The notes under the pieces are model-generated. The model did not search any database. It was not told the DNA's origin and saw only the letters and a program-made list of their open reading frames with translations. Of a stretch of 14,375 nucleotides of DNA, positions 6,366-13,385 are shown piece after piece (the stretch's first letter is position 1; each line of letters opens with the position of its first letter). The position numbers and the translations under genes are program-made. Source of the stretch: an uncultured Opitutaceae bacterium (GTDB lineage: Bacteria; Verrucomicrobiota; Verrucomicrobiia; Opitutales; Opitutaceae); contig CALFNJ010000648.1 of NCBI GenBank assembly GCA_937902865.1, forward strand, positions 1-14,375. The letters are read 5' to 3'.

Positions 6366-7544
6366 TTACCAGGACAACTTCAACCCGCCGGTCACGATCG
6401 TCGCGCGCGCATAGGCGCTCTGCGGGGTGACGCCGTCGCGCCCGCGCATGCGGTAGTTCTCCACGGAGGCATCGAGCTGCAGCCGGTCGGTTACGGTCCA
6501 GATCGCCTTGAGCGAATAGTTGACCGAGCGCAGGGCCGAGAGCCGGTAGTCCGAGGAATAGAACGGCCCCTGCGGCCGCGGGCGCCCGAAGGTCGGAATG
6601 ATCGAGGTCGCATCGAGCCGGTAGTAATAAAAATCCGCCGCGGTCTGATCGTAGAGACGCAGGCCAGGCTGGAGGATGAGATGTCCGCCGATCCGCTGGA
6701 ACCACGTGAGGCCGAGGGTGTGCGCCTCCGTGCCGAAGCTGTCGCGATAGAACCGGTAGCTCGCCTCCGCCGCGCCGTGCAGCTCGGCGAAGGACCGGGT
6801 CACCGTGTTGAGTGCGATCCACTTGTCGCGCTCGTCGGGACGATTTTCCGCGAAGGTCTGGCGCAGGAAAACCGTCGGCACCACCTCGATGCTTTTCTCG
6901 ACGAGTTTGTACGGATCGGCGAGATAGCCGGTCGACCGGCCCCACGAGAGATTGAAGGTCACCGACGTGCGCGGATCGAGCAGTTGGGTGAGGCCGACGA
7001 TGACATCGTTGCCGCGCTTCTTCGCGTACGGCGCCTGGAACGCCACCTTCACCCGATCGTCCGTGCCGGCGAGCCCCGCGAGCAGCGTGGTGTTCTTCTG
7101 GTTGAAATCGGTGACCGTGTTGAACGACCAGCCCGTCGAAACGTAGTCGCTCTCACGGCTGCTCGCACCGCCGACCGCGACATTGATGCGGGAGAACTGC
7201 CGGGAGAACTCGGCGTTCCACGCCTTGCGGCGCTCGGTCATGCGCGAGAGCACCACCTGGTCGCTGCCGGCGGGCGCGGGCTGGCCGTTCGGCGTGGCGC
7301 CGGCGATCGCATCGATCACGCCGTCGATCTTCACCTTCGCGTCAGTGCCGATGTCCTTCTCGAGGTGTGCGCTCTGCGTCTGCACCGCGATGCGGCCGCC
7401 GGATTCGCGGTAGTCCTCGTACTTGTAGCTGAGGGCATCCTCCGCGCGGCCGGAGCGCGGCAGCGCGAGCGTGAGTCCGGTCAGTAGGAGCGCGGCGTTG
7501 GGTCGGGGCAGACGGGCGGGGAAAAAGCGTGGGATCAGCTTCAT
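6366..7544 (-). CDS. DUF3570 outer-membrane-type protein, possible flavinylation target
   Basis: 392 residues with a signal peptide (hydrophobic core ALLLTGLTLAL, likely cut after GRA near residue 34). DUF3570 features are the early YKYEDYRESGGRIAVQ and IDGVIDAIAGATPNGQP, then long beta-strand-rich sequence typical of an outer-membrane barrel, ending in ATIVTGGLKLSW with a terminal aromatic residue. Asp78-A-I-A-G-A-Thr84 resembles the ApbE modification motif DxxS/TGAT/S, with Ala in place of the first Ser/Thr. ATG 7544 is chosen because it opens on the signal peptide; the longer frame up to 7694 adds unlikely sequence from the upstream region. It is the first gene of the cluster with apbE, tlpA and DUF4266, and lies about 157 bases downstream of a palindrome (7701-7722). 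The biochemical role is unknown. Confidence 0.9.
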   Translation of the reverse strand: MKLIPRFFPARLPRPNAALLLTGLTLALPRSGRAEDALSYKYEDYRESGGRIAVQTQSAHLEKDIGTDAKVKIDGVIDAIAGATPNGQPAPAGSDQVVLSRMTERRKAWNAEFSRQFSRINVAVGGASSRESDYVSTGWSFNTVTDFNQKNTTLLAGLAGTDDRVKVAFQAPYAKKRGNDVIVGLTQLLDPRTSVTFNLSWGRSTGYLADPYKLVEKSIEVVPTVFLRQTFAENRPDERDKWIALNTVTRSFAELHGAAEASYRFYRDSFGTEAHTLGLTWFQRIGGHLILQPGLRLYDQTAADFYYYRLDATSIIPTFGRPRPQGPFYSSDYRLSALRSVNYSLKAIWTVTDRLQLDASVENYRMRGRDGVTPQSAYARATIVTGGLKLSW

Positions 7545-7700
7545 CGTTTTTCTGGGGTCAGAGGCGCTGGCGGTGGCGGCGCCACGCGAGACCGGGATGG
7601 GGCGAAATGGCTGCAGGTGCATGCACAGGTTGGACGGCTCCGGAGCTTTGAAATGATTGGGAGCAACAAAGGCGGAAGACCTCCCGGGCGCCACTGGGAC

Positions 7701-7722
7701 AAGGTAACGGATCAGTTACCTT
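7701..7722. promoter_or_regulatory. Operator-like palindrome upstream of the DUF3570 cluster
   Basis: AAGGTAAC and GTTACCTT form a perfect 8-base inverted repeat around six bases (GGATCA). It lies about 157 bases upstream of the DUF3570 start and about 400 bases downstream of the MarR stop. The GTAAC/GTTAC half-sites recur at 4280-4296. Size and symmetry suit a dimeric winged-helix regulator, and MarR is the nearest candidate. Confidence 0.5.
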
Positions 7723-7757
7723 CGAGCTTCCGTCCGCGAAGTCCGTCGACCTGTCTC

Positions 7758-7814
7758 AGGTAGGGCGAGGCGGCCCCACCGAGCCGCGGCTCACCGGGGC
7801 GGTTCGCCCTACCT
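7758..7814. repeat. Palindromic repeat with AGGTAGGGCGA ends
   Basis: The ends AGGTAGGGCGA (7758-7768) and its complement (7804-7814) match over 11 bases. The centre holds the perfect 12-base palindrome GAGCCGCGGCTC. The AGGTAGGG end is shared with the GC-rich family at 7865, 12346 and 13922. It is probably a dispersed palindromic element. Confidence 0.75.
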
Positions 7815-7829
7815 TTGGACGGTGTCTCA

Positions 7830-8066
7830 GAGCAGGTCACCGACCCGCTTTTCCTTTTTCCGGAAGGTAGGGACGGGCGGCCCGCCCGTCCGATTCAGGT
7901 CTGTCGCCTGAGGTGGAACGCGTTGACCTCAACGCGTTGAAACCTCCGTCCACGTCAAATCGCCGACGGAGCGGAACAGTGCGTTGAGGTCAACGCGCTC
8001 CACCTCAAACCCGGGCGGGCGGGCCGCCCGTTCCTGCTCTCGGAAAAGCGGGTCACAGACCCGCTC
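7830..8066. repeat. Composite element of three nested inverted-repeat pairs
   Basis: The outer pair 7830-7854/8042-8066 matches at 21 of 25 positions (ending CCCGCTTTTCC). The middle pair is two opposed copies of the GGACGGGCGGCCCGCCC family (7865-7892 and 8011-8035). The inner pair 7911-7935/7981-8005 matches at 24 of 25 (AGGTGGAACGCGTTGACCTC end), and a further 7-base stem lies at 7944-7950/7965-7971. The inner pair belongs to the same family as the element in tlpA. The whole 237 bp is nearly mirror-symmetric and contains no gene. Confidence 0.85.
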
Positions 8067-8079
8067 TACTCGTGGGGAT

Positions 8080-8117
8080 GCGACCTCCCGGTCGCGTGAC
8101 GGCGACCGGGAGGTCGC
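8080..8117 (-). terminator. Perfect 16-bp hairpin after the MarR stop
   Basis: GCGACCTCCCGGTCGC (8080-8095) pairs perfectly with 8102-8117 around a six-base loop. It begins 12 bases after the MarR stop and could end or stabilise the secretion-operon transcript. No T run follows on the minus strand, so it is not a classical terminator; it may be another palindromic repeat reused in that position. Confidence 0.5.
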
Positions 8118-8128
8118 CGCTCCAGCGG

Positions 8129-8626
8129 CTAGCGGCGCGCGCGACGGGGCCGCTTGGAAAGGTACTTCGGCTGGACGCCGAGGCTGCTGCGCTCGAGCGT
8201 GCCGAGGAGTTCCTCGAGCTGGCGCGAGCCGAGGAGCTCGCTCATGCGGGCCTGGGCACCCTGCCAGCGGACATAACCGTCCCGCAGCGCCTGCTGGCCC
8301 GCGGGCGTGAGCGTGATCCGGCGCGTGCGGCGGTCCTTGCCGGTGAGGATCGCGAGCAGCCCGCGGTCCTCGAGCGGACGCACCGTCCGGCTCAGGACGG
8401 AACGGTCGGTCCAGACGGTATCGGCCAGACGCAAGAGCGAGGTTTCGCCCAGCATCCGCACCGCGAGCAGCAGCATGAACTGCCCGGAGCTCAGGCCGAG
8501 CGGCGCCATCGCCTCGTCGTAGACCTGCGTGACGGCGCGGGACACGCGCCGAAGATTGAAGCAGGCGCAGACGCGGATGGCTTCGCGCACCTGCTCGGGA
8601 TCCAGGTCAGGGGGTCTTCGTCTCAA
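8129..8626 (-). CDS. MarR-family transcriptional regulator with an N-terminal Cys-Ala-Cys
   Basis: 165 residues. The winged helix-turn-helix spans about 45-110: LGLSSGQFMLLLAV, SLLRLADTVWTDRSVLSRTVRPLEDRG, then the wing GKDRRTRRITLTPAG. It should bind a palindrome as a dimer. The N-terminal VCACFNLRRVSRAV (Cys20, Cys22) resembles the CF-containing helix that holds the reactive cysteine of OhrR-type MarR proteins, so thiol sensing is possible. The basic C-terminus ends KRPRRARR. The start is TTG 8626, which overlaps the gspM-like stop as TTGA with AAGGG just upstream; no in-frame ATG lies near. The regulator is thus probably translated as the last gene of the secretion operon, an unusual place for it. 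Candidate targets are the palindromes at 7701 and 4280. Confidence 0.92.
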   Translation of the reverse strand: MRRRPPDLDPEQVREAIRVCACFNLRRVSRAVTQVYDEAMAPLGLSSGQFMLLLAVRMLGETSLLRLADTVWTDRSVLSRTVRPLEDRGLLAILTGKDRRTRRITLTPAGQQALRDGYVRWQGAQARMSELLGSRQLEELLGTLERSSLGVQPKYLSKRPRRARR

Positions 8627-9189
8627 GCACCCTTACGAATGACTTCAACGGAGGTCGCGTGCAACCTCACTGTCATCGTGCCGCCGGTGCCGTTGCGCGT
8701 GTTCGTCGTGGAGATCGTCAGCTCATCCAGGCTCACGTAGGGCGAGAGCTTTTCCAGGTCGGAATAGAACTTGTTCAGCAGGGTCCAGTCCGCATCGGTG
8801 TTATTCGCCCGGATATTGGCGACGATCGTATGAGTGGCAAACTGGCCGGAGATCGTGGAGGGCTCCGTCGAAATGTTCACGTTGTTGCCGAATTCCTCCT
8901 TCGCCAGGCGGTCGATGACGCCGAGGAGGCTATTGGCGTTGTAGGTCTTCAGCGGGTCGAGCTTCGCGGCGGCGGCCTTGGTGCGCGCCTCGATCGAGTC
9001 GGCCTTGGCCAGCCAGGCGTTCTGGGTGGCGATCGTGGAATTCGTGCTCTGCACCTGCATCCAGAACAGCCGCGCGCGGCCGGCGAAGGACGAGAACCAG
9101 ACGGCGACCGCGGCGCCGACGAAGGCGAGCAGCAGCAGCTTTTCGCGGAGCTGGCGGGCGAGGAAGAACGCCTTGAATGCCTTGGTCAT
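8623..9189 (-). CDS. GspM/PilO-like inner-membrane assembly protein
   Basis: 188 residues with a short basic cytoplasmic N-terminus (MTKAFKAFFLARQLREK), one transmembrane helix (about 18-35), then a periplasmic coiled and alpha/beta part. This is the GspM/PilO-type layout. Sequence alone does not separate GspM from PilO; its position after gspK and a gspL-like gene supports GspM. It would bind the GspL-like protein and help the pseudopilus platform. ATG 9189 overlaps the upstream stop as ATGA, and its stop overlaps the MarR start as TTGA. Sequence similarity to characterised GspM is too weak to judge by eye. Confidence 0.72.
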   Translation of the reverse strand: MTKAFKAFFLARQLREKLLLLAFVGAAVAVWFSSFAGRARLFWMQVQSTNSTIATQNAWLAKADSIEARTKAAAAKLDPLKTYNANSLLGVIDRLAKEEFGNNVNISTEPSTISGQFATHTIVANIRANNTDADWTLLNKFYSDLEKLSPYVSLDELTISTTNTRNGTGGTMTVRLHATSVEVIRKGA

Positions 9190-10355
9190 GAGGGATTCCC
9201 CGGCTTGGCCGCATCCGGCTTGATCGTGTCGGGCTTGAAGGTGACGTAGAGGGTGAAGGTGGTCAGCCCCGGGCCGACCCGCGGCTTCGGGATGGTCGCA
9301 TCCGCCACCGCCGGCAGCTTCAGGAGCGCCAGGCGATAGACTTCGAGATCGGCGGAGTTCGGCGTCTGCGCATCGATCTGCAGGCTGTAGACGCCATTGG
9401 CCGTGCTCGAGGTGATCTTCGTGAAGATGATGCCGCCGCGCTGCTCCTTCGCGCCGATGGCGTTGACCATTTCAATCGGCAGCAGGCGCTTGTTCGACAG
9501 CTCCTCGATCCGGTTGGCAAAGTCGTTGGCCTGCCTCACCTGCGACACGGTCGAATTTCGTCCTTCGATCCGGATGGACTGCGTCTTCAGCCAGAAGGCC
9601 CTGCCGCCGATCACGGCCAGTTCGGCGAAGGCGAGAAACACGAGGGCTGCGGCGCAGCCGGTCAGGATGCGCCAGAGGCCGACGTCGCGGGCGCGGGCCC
9701 GGCGGTAGGCCGCCAGTTCAGCCTTGTCGCGCACGTCGAGTGACGTGGCCGACGCGGCGGACAACGGCGCGGAAAATTCGCCGGCGCGGAAGAGGAAGGC
9801 CTTCTCATCGGGCGACACCGCGATCTCCGGCGTCATCGCGAGATCGATGACGGCTTTGCTGCCGCCTGCCGCGCGCAGCAATTCGTCGCGCGCCTGCGTC
9901 CGCTCTTCGTCGGTGGCCTCCGCGGCGAGCGTGCGGGTGAGAATCGCGGCCGGGACGGGACCGTTGTCCCAGTACACCGCCGTGAGTCCGTCCACCGAGG
10001 GGAAAATCAGCGTGGTCGCCGGCTCATGCGGCGCCTCGAGCACCGCGGCGAACATGGGAATCACCAGCTCCGACTCCTTCCAGTCGGCCGCCTGCTCCGG
10101 GCTGAAACGCTTGCGATAGGAGGCAAAGATGAGGACGCGATCCGCGCCTGGCACCCAGTAATAACCGTGGTAGAGCTGCGCCGGCGGAAAGGGTGAAAGC
10201 GTCTCGAGCGCGAGATCGACCTGCATCGCGACATCCGCCGCGGTCGCCGCACCGGCGACCGGCACCACGCGGACGAAAAAGCGCTGGTCGGCCAGAAGCG
10301 CAACACGCGGCGCCGGCGGGCCGGACTTGAGGAATTCAGTCAGCTTGGCGGTCAT
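9186..10355 (-). CDS. GspL-like (PilM/PilN-like) inner-membrane assembly protein
   Basis: 389 residues: a cytoplasmic domain (1-227), one transmembrane helix (about 228-251) and a periplasmic PilN-like domain (about 255-375), ending in a Lys/Pro/Asp tail. The cytoplasmic part contains ALETLSPFPPAQLYHGYYW, similar in place to the GspL segment that scores pilin or ATPase contacts. I cannot see the ATPase-like nucleotide motifs of PilM. The topology equals GspL, which links the secretion ATPase to the periplasmic pseudopilus platform. ATG 10355 overlaps the gspK stop as ATGA, and the stop overlaps the gspM-like start, as in coupled gspL-gspM pairs. Confidence 0.75.
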   Translation of the reverse strand: MTAKLTEFLKSGPPAPRVALLADQRFFVRVVPVAGAATAADVAMQVDLALETLSPFPPAQLYHGYYWVPGADRVLIFASYRKRFSPEQAADWKESELVIPMFAAVLEAPHEPATTLIFPSVDGLTAVYWDNGPVPAAILTRTLAAEATDEERTQARDELLRAAGGSKAVIDLAMTPEIAVSPDEKAFLFRAGEFSAPLSAASATSLDVRDKAELAAYRRARARDVGLWRILTGCAAALVFLAFAELAVIGGRAFWLKTQSIRIEGRNSTVSQVRQANDFANRIEELSNKRLLPIEMVNAIGAKEQRGGIIFTKITSSTANGVYSLQIDAQTPNSADLEVYRLALLKLPAVADATIPKPRVGPGLTTFTLYVTFKPDTIKPDAAKPGNPS

Positions 10356-11572
10356 TCGGCGGGGTTGGACGGAGGAGCGGGAGGAGCGGCGGAAACAGGG
10401 TCATTATTCTCGTTAATTTCCAGGACTGTAAAGGGGTAGTTCAGGGCCGGCGCGGCGTTGGTGGTGCCGTTCGCCGTGGCCGTGCCGCCGCGCCCTCCCC
10501 GGCCGCCACCACCGGCGGCATTGTTGTTGCGATTGGCATTGTTGGCTTGGGCGGGATTGGCGGTCTGAGCGGGGTTAGCCGTGGCAGACGCCGCGGAAGG
10601 GTTCGCGGTTGCATTGGGTTGCACAGTTTGCGCCCCCTGCTGGCCAAGAAACGTGATCACGGTGTTCAGCCGGTAGCGCGCCCGGCCCTCGTGCACGGTG
10701 ATGTGGATGCGCAGGGCGCTGATCTGGGCGCCGAACACGCCTTGGTTGCCCTGCCCGACCACCGCGGCCGCCTCCGCCGCCGAACGGAAATACTCGGGTC
10801 CTTTCGTGGAGTAACCGTTGGTGCCGTTCACGTAGTCGCTCAGTTTCTGCTGCTGCGTCTCGTCGAAGTTGCCCAAGGCCGCCAGCACGTCGGGCGGCGC
10901 GCTGTTGATGTTCGTCTGGCGGAAGCTGAGGAGCGAAAAAGTTTTGGTGAAGCGCTGCCACAGCTCGTTCGGACGGCCGTCCTCGCCGTAGAACACGTCC
11001 TTCGCCACATCGATCGCCGCCAGTTCGTCGTACGAGCGCAGCGAGCGCCCGGGCGTCACGTACGGCACCGTCGCCTGATCGTAGTCGGGAGTGAACGTGG
11101 TCGGCGCCGCGTTGCTCGGCTTCATCCAGTTCAGCAGTGCATCCGCGAGCTTTTCCGCGTCGGGCTGCTGCATGTCCCACTGCTCGAAGACCGCCTGCAG
11201 CGTGTTGGTGTCCGCATTGGGCAAAGAGATCTTGCCGCTTTCGTCCTCGAAGCTGACGTCGACCGTCCGGCCTTCGGCGGGCTTCCAGTTCGCGAAGGTC
11301 AGCGGATCACCCCAGCCTTCGGAGGGGCTGCGCAGCGCGCCGACGGTCTGGTAGAAGCTCGACAACACGCCGAGCGTGACCTCCATCGCCGAGTGGGCTT
11401 CGACCCGGAGGCGCCGCGCGTCAGAGTCCCGCGCCGCCACGATCAGGTCGCTGCTGGCCTTGTCCAGAAACGCCGTCAGCGCGAAGGCCGTGAGCACGAT
11501 CGTGACCAGCACGATGATGAGCACCGAGCCCTTCTTCCGGCGGATCGAAAAAAGTGACGCGCGCGAGGTCAT
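10352..11572 (-). CDS. gspK: GspK minor pseudopilin with an Asn/Ala/Gly-rich insert
   Basis: 406 residues. A 15-residue basic leader ends RRKKG, followed by SVLIIVLVTIVLTAFAL. GspK proteins lack the Glu5 of other pseudopilins, as here. DESGKISLPNA (111-120) and FRQTNINSAPPDVLAAL (217-233) match the conserved GspK core and its helix-hairpin-helix-like motif. Residues about 312-378 are low complexity: repeated ANP/TAN, NRNNNAA, then GGGGRGGRGG. The segment is close to the C-terminus, and an ordered-looking PFTVLEINENN follows it. GspK caps the pseudopilus tip with GspI and GspJ. ATG 11572 shares one base with the gspJ stop (TGATG). The frame stays open further upstream, but that is overlap with gspJ. 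Confidence 0.9.
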   Translation of the reverse strand: MTSRASLFSIRRKKGSVLIIVLVTIVLTAFALTAFLDKASSDLIVAARDSDARRLRVEAHSAMEVTLGVLSSFYQTVGALRSPSEGWGDPLTFANWKPAEGRTVDVSFEDESGKISLPNADTNTLQAVFEQWDMQQPDAEKLADALLNWMKPSNAAPTTFTPDYDQATVPYVTPGRSLRSYDELAAIDVAKDVFYGEDGRPNELWQRFTKTFSLLSFRQTNINSAPPDVLAALGNFDETQQQKLSDYVNGTNGYSTKGPEYFRSAAEAAAVVGQGNQGVFGAQISALRIHITVHEGRARYRLNTVITFLGQQGAQTVQPNATANPSAASATANPAQTANPAQANNANRNNNAAGGGGRGGRGGTATANGTTNAAPALNYPFTVLEINENNDPVSAAPPAPPSNPAE

Positions 11573-12459
11573 CAGAACATCGGCACTCCTTCCGTCGCCG
11601 TCGGCAGCGAGATCACCCGCTCCTGCGTCATCTTGTCGTAAAGGAATTTCAGGCGGAGCCGCTGCGGCGTCGTCACCGCGCCGGTCTGATCCTTTTTCAG
11701 CGCGGTCTCCGTCGTCCAAGTCTTCAGGGTCGAGTCGTAGTAATCGTAGTCGAGTTCCGTCACGAGGGACGAAATCACGGTCTCCCGCGGCGGATCGTCG
11801 TTGAACTTGGTCTCGAGGCTCGAATGCCAGAGCAGGATGAGCCCTTCGTTCTCCCGCACCTGCAGGGAGCACACGACCTCCGGCAGCGGGCGGTTGTCGG
11901 GCCAGGCGATGAGCCGACTGCCGCTCGGCAGCGTGAAGGTCAGCAGGTTGTCGGAGTTGCCCGCAATCGGCTTGATCTCCGGCGCCGTCACCGGCGTGTC
12001 GCCGATCTTGGCGAAGGGCGGCAGCGACGCCGTCTGCAGTTCGCGTTCGAGGAAACGGGTGACCGCCGTCACGTGCTGGCTGAACAGCCGCCGGTCCGTG
12101 CCGCGACCCCAGAGCTCGCCCATCGAGAAGACCGTGAAATTCATCAGGATCAGCAGCATCGCCACGAGCGCGATCGAGAGCAGGACCTCGAGCAGGGTGA
12201 AGCCGCGGCCGTGATCGTGATCGCTGCTGAGACCGCCGTGGCGGTGGCGGTCACGAGCGCGGAACGTCCAACGTCCAACGTTCAACGTTGAACGTTCAAG
12301 GTCGGAGATCGGAAGGCGGACCGGCGTGGAACGCGCTTCATCCGCAGGTAGGGACGGGCGGCCCGCCCGTCCGGTTCGGCTCCGTCGAAGATCAGGCCCC
12401 GGAAGGGCGGACCGCCCGTCCCTACCCTCGCACAGGTTGGTCTTGTGCGCGGAGATCAT
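11572..12459 (-). CDS. gspJ: GspJ-like minor pseudopilin with an 86-residue repeat-filled leader
   Basis: 295 residues. The prepilin cleavage site is GRG|FTLLEVLLS, with Gly86, Phe87 and Glu91, followed by a hydrophobic helix and a C-terminal globular domain (FLYDKMTQERVISL near the end). It is a minor pseudopilin of the GspI-J-K tip complex. The start ATG 12459 overlaps the gspI stop as ATGA, which makes the very long leader believable; ordinary leaders are about 6-25 residues. Leader residues about 11-38 are encoded by a GC-rich inverted repeat (12346-12426) and 53-67 by an ACGTTCAACGTTG-type repeat (12262-12299). The leader should be removed by prepilin peptidase, so the mature protein is unaffected. 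No other start codon with a ribosome site is visible before the cleavage site. Confidence 0.85.
   Translation of the reverse strand: MISAHKTNLCEGRDGRSALPGPDLRRSRTGRAGRPSLPADEARSTPVRLPISDLERSTLNVGRWTFRARDRHRHGGLSSDHDHGRGFTLLEVLLSIALVAMLLILMNFTVFSMGELWGRGTDRRLFSQHVTAVTRFLERELQTASLPPFAKIGDTPVTAPEIKPIAGNSDNLLTFTLPSGSRLIAWPDNRPLPEVVCSLQVRENEGLILLWHSSLETKFNDDPPRETVISSLVTELDYDYYDSTLKTWTTETALKKDQTGAVTTPQRLRLKFLYDKMTQERVISLPTATEGVPMF
12262..12299. repeat. ACGTCCAACGTTCAACG-type repeat within gspJ leader
   Basis: The unit AACGTCC/AACGTTC is repeated, and the segment includes the 16-base perfect palindrome CGTTCAACGTTGAACG (12279-12294). A second copy (AACGTCCAACGTCCAACGTT) lies at 13885-13909 in the gspH leader. 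In gspJ it encodes part of STLNVGRWTFRARD. Confidence 0.85.
12346..12426. repeat. GC-rich palindromic repeat pair within gspJ leader
   Basis: The left arm begins AGGTAGGGACGGGCGG (12346) and an inverted near-copy occupies about 12400-12426. Each arm is itself nearly palindromic. The left arm extends through CCGTCCGGTTCGGCTCCGTC, which parallels CCGTCCGGTTGGACTCCGTC at the gspH copy. It is read in frame as a Gly/Arg/Pro-rich leader peptide including TGRAGRPSLP. Confidence 0.88.
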
Positions 12460-13385
12460 CGGCCACCTCCCGCTGCGCCGCCACCGCCGGCGCCCGCACC
12501 ACCGCCACCGCCGCGGAATCCTCCCGCGCCGCCACCGGCACCACCGGCGCCGCGACCACCTCCGCCGCCATTGCCGAAATTGCCGCCGCGCTGGAAATTT
12601 CCGTTGCCGCCAGCGCCGCCACCACCTCCTCCGTTGCCAAAGCGGCCGCCGTTGCCATTGCCGCCACGGAATCCGCCGTTGCCGAAATTACCGCCGCCGC
12701 GACCACCCGCTCCGCCCGGGCCGCCGCCTCCGCGACCGCCACGGCCTCCGCCCGGCCCACCCGGACCGCCGCCGCGACCGCCCCGGCCGCCACCGAAACC
12801 ACCGCCGCCACCACCTCCGCCGCCGTTCGGGGACGGCGGAGTGCCGGCGATGAAGCCGTTGGGCAGCTTGCCCTGCAGGTCCGCAATCTGGGACTTCGTC
12901 GCCTGCAGAAGTTTGTCCCGCTCGGCCGGATCGGACCAGGTCGGACGCAGCACCATGAAGGTCTGCGTGATCTTCTCCGGCTCGCCGCCGGCCTGGCCTG
13001 GCGCGGACACCTCGCATTCGAAATCGACCGAAAACAGATCCGCGATCGTGTCCGACGGCGTGATCGTCGAGGTCCAGCGCACGTGCCGTTCGCCGGTGGA
13101 ATCGAACTCGTCGCCGTCCTGCGCCTTCTGGATGTCCGGCTCCGCCAGCAGCGCCGCGCGCGCGAACTTCACGTCCTCGTCCACTTCCCGGTCCGTCTGC
13201 AGATGCTGATAGCTGCTCAGGATGTTCGCGTAGGTCGCCAGGATCACGATGAACGCCATCGCGAAGATCGCGATGGACACCAGGATTTCGAGCAGGGTGA
13301 AGCCACGCGTCGCTGCGGGCCGCGAGCTGCGCGCCGCCGCGTCCGTGGTGGACGCCGTCATCGGAGTTGGCGCGGTCGCGGTCAT
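12456..13385 (-). CDS. gspI: GspI-like minor pseudopilin with a 122-residue Gly-rich tail
   Basis: 309 residues. A 28-residue leader ends TRG|FTLLEILVSIAIF (Gly28, Phe29, Glu33), followed by the usual hydrophobic helix and a compact globular part (about 55-185). Most GspI proteins end near residue 120-150. This one continues with residues 188-309 made almost only of Gly, with Arg, Asn, Ala, Pro and Phe in RGG- and FGNGG-like repeats. The tail is real coding sequence: it ends at a TGA overlapping the gspJ ATG. The start ATG 13385 overlaps the gspH stop as ATGA. A GspI role in the tip complex is inferred from position and leader; the tail has no known job in this family. Confidence 0.86.
   Translation of the reverse strand: MTATAPTPMTASTTDAAARSSRPAATRGFTLLEILVSIAIFAMAFIVILATYANILSSYQHLQTDREVDEDVKFARAALLAEPDIQKAQDGDEFDSTGERHVRWTSTITPSDTIADLFSVDFECEVSAPGQAGGEPEKITQTFMVLRPTWSDPAERDKLLQATKSQIADLQGKLPNGFIAGTPPSPNGGGGGGGGGFGGGRGGRGGGPGGPGGGRGGRGGGGPGGAGGRGGGNFGNGGFRGGNGNGGRFGNGGGGGGAGGNGNFQRGGNFGNGGGGGRGAGGAGGGAGGFRGGGGGAGAGGGGAAGGGR
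12459..12824 (-). repeat. Trinucleotide-rich DNA encoding the GspI Gly-rich tail
   Basis: This 366-base stretch is dominated by CCG/CCA/GCC triplets on the plus strand. It encodes residues 188-309 of GspI, mostly Gly with interspersed Arg, Asn and Phe. Its low complexity makes length change by slippage likely. Confidence 0.8.

Noticed and set aside
5685..7487. 600-codon open frame on the plus strand
   Set aside because: It is antisense to apbE and DUF3570, both of which show clear family motifs on the minus strand.
7758..8117. CRISPR array
   Set aside because: The repeats are inverted and nested, of several unrelated families, with no regular spacers and no cas gene in view.
11573..11872. 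100-codon N-terminal extension of gspK
   Set aside because: It lies wholly within gspJ in another frame. The ATG at 11572 fits the leader and the stop-start overlap.
12445..13209. Proline-rich open frame on the plus strand
   Set aside because: It is the complement of the Gly-rich tail of GspI and has no domain, ribosome site or operon context.
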